From NCBI GenBank assembly GCA_017991025.1, contig JAGNMT010000096.1, forward strand, positions 1 to 9,484: DNA of 9,484 nucleotides, written 5' to 3'. Positions 7,171 through 9,484 of this stretch are shown here, piece after piece. Position numbers and translations under genes: made by a program. The first letter of the stretch is position 1, and every line of letters starts with the position of its first letter. The stretch comes from Verrucomicrobiales bacterium (GTDB lineage Bacteria > Verrucomicrobiota > Verrucomicrobiia > Verrucomicrobiales > DEV007). The notes under the pieces are model-generated. The model was not told the origin of the DNA. It saw nothing but the letters and a program-made list of their open reading frames with translations, and ran no database searches.

Positions 7171-9484
7171 ATGATTTTTAAAAGTGCTGTTTCGCGGAGT
7201 GTTTTTCTTTCGCCCCTGGTCGCTGGGTTTGCCTCCTTTGGCGTCACAACCGCTGTCTACTGCCAGAATGGCGATAAGAAAGGGCACGAGATGGCCCCTC
7301 CTCCGGCCCATTGGAAAATCCCGGCGGCACCCGTCGTCGGGCCCGATCAAGCCCTTGCCACGTTTGCTCTGGAAAAGGGTTTTGCGCTCGAATTGGTCGC
7401 TGCAGACCCTATGATCAATGACCCTGTGGCACTGGCTTTTGATGGCAATGGTCGCATCTGGGTGGCGGAGATGCTGGGTTACATGCCTGACATCGACGGC
7501 AAAAAAGAAGAGCAGACCTACGGGCGCATTTCCGTGCTGGAAGACACCGACGGGGATGGCAAGGTCGATCGGCACACCGTCTTTCTGGAGAAATACCTGC
7601 TTCCCCGCGCGGTCGCTCTTGTCGATGCGGACAAGTCGCTTCTTTTTGCGGACAATCTGAAGCTCTACGAAGCGGAGATCCTGATTGACAGTGAAGGTCG
7701 CATCAAAGCGGGGAAAGTGACGGTGGTCGATGAGCATTTTGCCGAAGGCGGGAACCCCGAGCACAAGCCGAACGGGCTGCTCATGGCGCTGGACAACTGG
7801 ATCTATAATGCGAAAAGCGATCAGCGGTATCGCAAGGTAAACGGGGCCTGGACCAAGGAAAAAACCGAAGAACGCGGTCAGTGGGGGATCGCGCAGGATA
7901 ATTTCGGGCGTCTCTTCACGAACACGAACTCGAATCTCGTCTCGGTTGAGGAGGTCGCGCCGGGGCTGAGAGCACGGAATCCGAATTTCCCGTTCCGGGC
8001 CGTCGTCACGTCGACGATTAAGAACCAGCGGCTTTGGTCCTCGCGCATCAATTCAGGCGTGAACCGTGGCTACATGAAAGGAACCCTGAGCGAGGAAGGT
8101 TACCTCCTCGCGCCAACGGCTGCCGCAGGGATGGCGTTCTACCGGGGTGATCAGTTTCCCGAGTCGTTCCAAGGAAACCTTTTCATAACGGAACCCGCCG
8201 GAAACCTCGTCAAGAGGGCCGTGATCGAGGAAAGTGAAGACGGATTTCATACGGTCAAAAGCGCCTACGAGGGGTCCGAGTTCCTCACCTCCACGGATGA
8301 GCGGTCCCGCATGGTGAATGCCTACACCGCTCCTGATGGAACTCTTTACCTCGTCGATTTTTACCGCGGCATTCTCCAGCACTCCGCCTACATGACCTCC
8401 TATCTGAGAGCCCAAGTGGTGGAGCGGAAGCTGGACACTCCGATTGGCCTTGGCCGGATCTGGCGGGTGCGACACATGGAAGGCGGTGCCGGCAGTGGGC
8501 AACCCCGCATGGAGGAAGAGTCCGCAGCCGAGCTTGTCGCACATCTTTCCCACCCGAATGGCTGGTGGCGCGATACGGCGCAGCGGCTCATCGTTGAGCG
8601 TGGGGGAGATGAGGCGGTTCCCGCTTTGAAAGTGATCATCAGTGAATGCGTGAATGAACTGGCGGTGATCCACGCCGTTTGGACTCTTGAGGGACTGCAT
8701 CAGCTCGATGCCGCGACACTCAAAGTCGCCTTTGCGAGGGAGGCCCCGCGCGTCGTCGCCGAGGCGGTTCGTGCGGCGGAGTCGCTCGCTTCATCTGAGC
8801 AGGGCGATGCGGTCTTTGGGCTGCTCAGCGAAGTGGATGACAGGGAAAACATTCACCTGCAGCGTCAGCTCGCCGCGAGTCTCGGCCTCTTTGGCGAACG
8901 CGCCATTCCGTTGCTTACGGAGAGGGTGACAAAAAACGAGAAAGATCTTCTAACGGGAGATCTGGCGGTGAGCGGGCTTTCGGGTCATGAGTTGGCTTTC
9001 TTCAAGGCCCTGCCTCCGACGCACAATCTTCGTCTTCCTCTCATTGAAACGCTCGTGAGGCGCAATGAACGCAAGCAGCTCGACGAAGTCACGGACCTGC
9101 TCCAGACCCCACAGGGTTACGGAGCACTTGCAAAAGCTTCGGTCGCGATGCGCCGTACCGTCGAGGTCAAAGAGCTGCTCGCAGTTCTGGCAAAGAGTGA
9201 CACCGACCCGAAAATCCGGACGGGAATCATTGACGGCATGCTTACGGGAGCCAAAGACAAGAAGTTCAAACCGATGCCGGTAAAAGAACTCACCTCTCTC
9301 GATCAAGCCGCGAAACAGAAGGGGATCGATGTCAAGAAGCTGAAGCAACTCGCAAAATTGTTTGTCGTCGGGAGCGGCGAAGAGGAAGTCTTTCTTGCCA
9401 CCGAAGCGCACAAGCGCCAGTATAAAGAAGGGGAGGCCCATTATGCACGTATCTGTCTCGGGTGCCATCAGGTTCACGGCAACG
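7171..9484 (+). CDS. PVC-type CxxCH haem-binding dehydrogenase, 3'-partial
   Basis: Open from ATG 7171 to the right edge with no stop: 771 residues visible. The ATG follows in-frame stops at 7102 and 7138 and is the first possible ATG. Residues 1 to about 30 look like a Sec signal peptide (ending near TTAVYCQ, not a good lipobox). About 63-434 resemble the Pirellula/Verrucomicrobium membrane-bound dehydrogenase propeller (TIGR02604): FALELVAADPMINDPVALAF, DGNGRIWVAEM, the calcium-type loop DTDGDGKVD (125-133), and TLYLVDFYRGILQHS, ending in GLGRIWRV. About 451-740 are HEAT-like helical repeats starting HPNGWWRDTAQRLI. A cytochrome c domain then begins, with CLGCH at 762-766 (bases 9454-9468) for covalent haem. 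Expected role: oxidation of a sugar or similar substrate at the envelope with electrons passed to haem; the substrate is unknown. The distal haem Met and the stop lie outside the window. Confidence 0.92.
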   Translation, partial: MIFKSAVSRSVFLSPLVAGFASFGVTTAVYCQNGDKKGHEMAPPPAHWKIPAAPVVGPDQALATFALEKGFALELVAADPMINDPVALAFDGNGRIWVAEMLGYMPDIDGKKEEQTYGRISVLEDTDGDGKVDRHTVFLEKYLLPRAVALVDADKSLLFADNLKLYEAEILIDSEGRIKAGKVTVVDEHFAEGGNPEHKPNGLLMALDNWIYNAKSDQRYRKVNGAWTKEKTEERGQWGIAQDNFGRLFTNTNSNLVSVEEVAPGLRARNPNFPFRAVVTSTIKNQRLWSSRINSGVNRGYMKGTLSEEGYLLAPTAAAGMAFYRGDQFPESFQGNLFITEPAGNLVKRAVIEESEDGFHTVKSAYEGSEFLTSTDERSRMVNAYTAPDGTLYLVDFYRGILQHSAYMTSYLRAQVVERKLDTPIGLGRIWRVRHMEGGAGSGQPRMEEESAAELVAHLSHPNGWWRDTAQRLIVERGGDEAVPALKVIISECVNELAVIHAVWTLEGLHQLDAATLKVAFAREAPRVVAEAVRAAESLASSEQGDAVFGLLSEVDDRENIHLQRQLAASLGLFGERAIPLLTERVTKNEKDLLTGDLAVSGLSGHELAFFKALPPTHNLRLPLIETLVRRNERKQLDEVTDLLQTPQGYGALAKASVAMRRTVEVKELLAVLAKSDTDPKIRTGIIDGMLTGAKDKKFKPMPVKELTSLDQAAKQKGIDVKKLKQLAKLFVVGSGEEEVFLATEAHKRQYKEGEAHYARICLGCHQVHGN

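Noticed and set aside
7261..7263. Cys31 of the dehydrogenase as a lipoprotein attachment site
   Set aside because: The preceding residues are AVY, which does not fit the lipobox (small residue directly before Cys); a plain Sec signal is more likely.
7072..7764. A 230-residue reading frame on the - strand over the divergent gap and the start of the dehydrogenase
   Set aside because: It crosses the intergenic region and opposes a 771-residue frame with clear family motifs; no domain is recognisable in it.
8053..8700. A 215-residue reading frame on the - strand inside the dehydrogenase gene
   Set aside because: Antisense to conserved propeller and HEAT-like sequence; composition is that of a shadow frame.

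Overview
The window looks like chromosomal DNA from the PVC superphylum, most likely a Verrucomicrobiota bacterium (a planctomycete is the alternative). It is fairly GC-rich and densely coded. Three of its protein types are signatures of that group: a PSD1/DUF1553 protein, a Tat-exported DUF1501 protein, and a beta-propeller/HEAT/CxxCH haem-binding dehydrogenase. I see no mobile element, CRISPR array, tRNA or rRNA.

Left part (1-4795, + strand): the C-terminal two thirds of a PSD1-family protein whose 5' end lies outside the window, then a DUF1501 protein, then a secreted sialate O-acetylesterase-type esterase. The genes are tightly spaced and co-directional, so they probably form one operon. 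PSD1/DUF1501 pairs are greatly expanded in PVC bacteria that degrade complex polysaccharides. An acetylesterase next to them points to extracytoplasmic handling of an acetylated glycan, but no biochemical role for the pair can be read from the sequence.

Middle part (4796-6423, + strand): a Sec-exported thioredoxin-fold peroxiredoxin, a strong inverted repeat directly after it, and a Sec-exported N-acetylmuramoyl-L-alanine amidase. Both appear to be envelope housekeeping genes.

Right part (6428-9484): a KDPG/KHG-type aldolase on the - strand converges on the amidase with only 4 bp between stop codons. It diverges, across a 95-bp AT-richer gap, from a large + strand gene that runs off the right edge. 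That gene encodes a signal peptide, a TIGR02604-like propeller, a HEAT-like helical region and the start of a cytochrome c domain, with its CxxCH motif about 15 bases before the window ends.

Read together, the window suggests envelope-located oxidation or deacetylation of carbohydrate, plus a cytoplasmic 2-keto-3-deoxy sugar-acid aldolase. That link is inference from gene content and adjacency. Most predicted starts lack a clear Shine-Dalgarno sequence, so several were chosen from signal peptides and family N-termini. There is no gene-free stretch longer than 300 bases; the gaps at 4796-4963, 5492-5673 and 7076-7170 are described individually.
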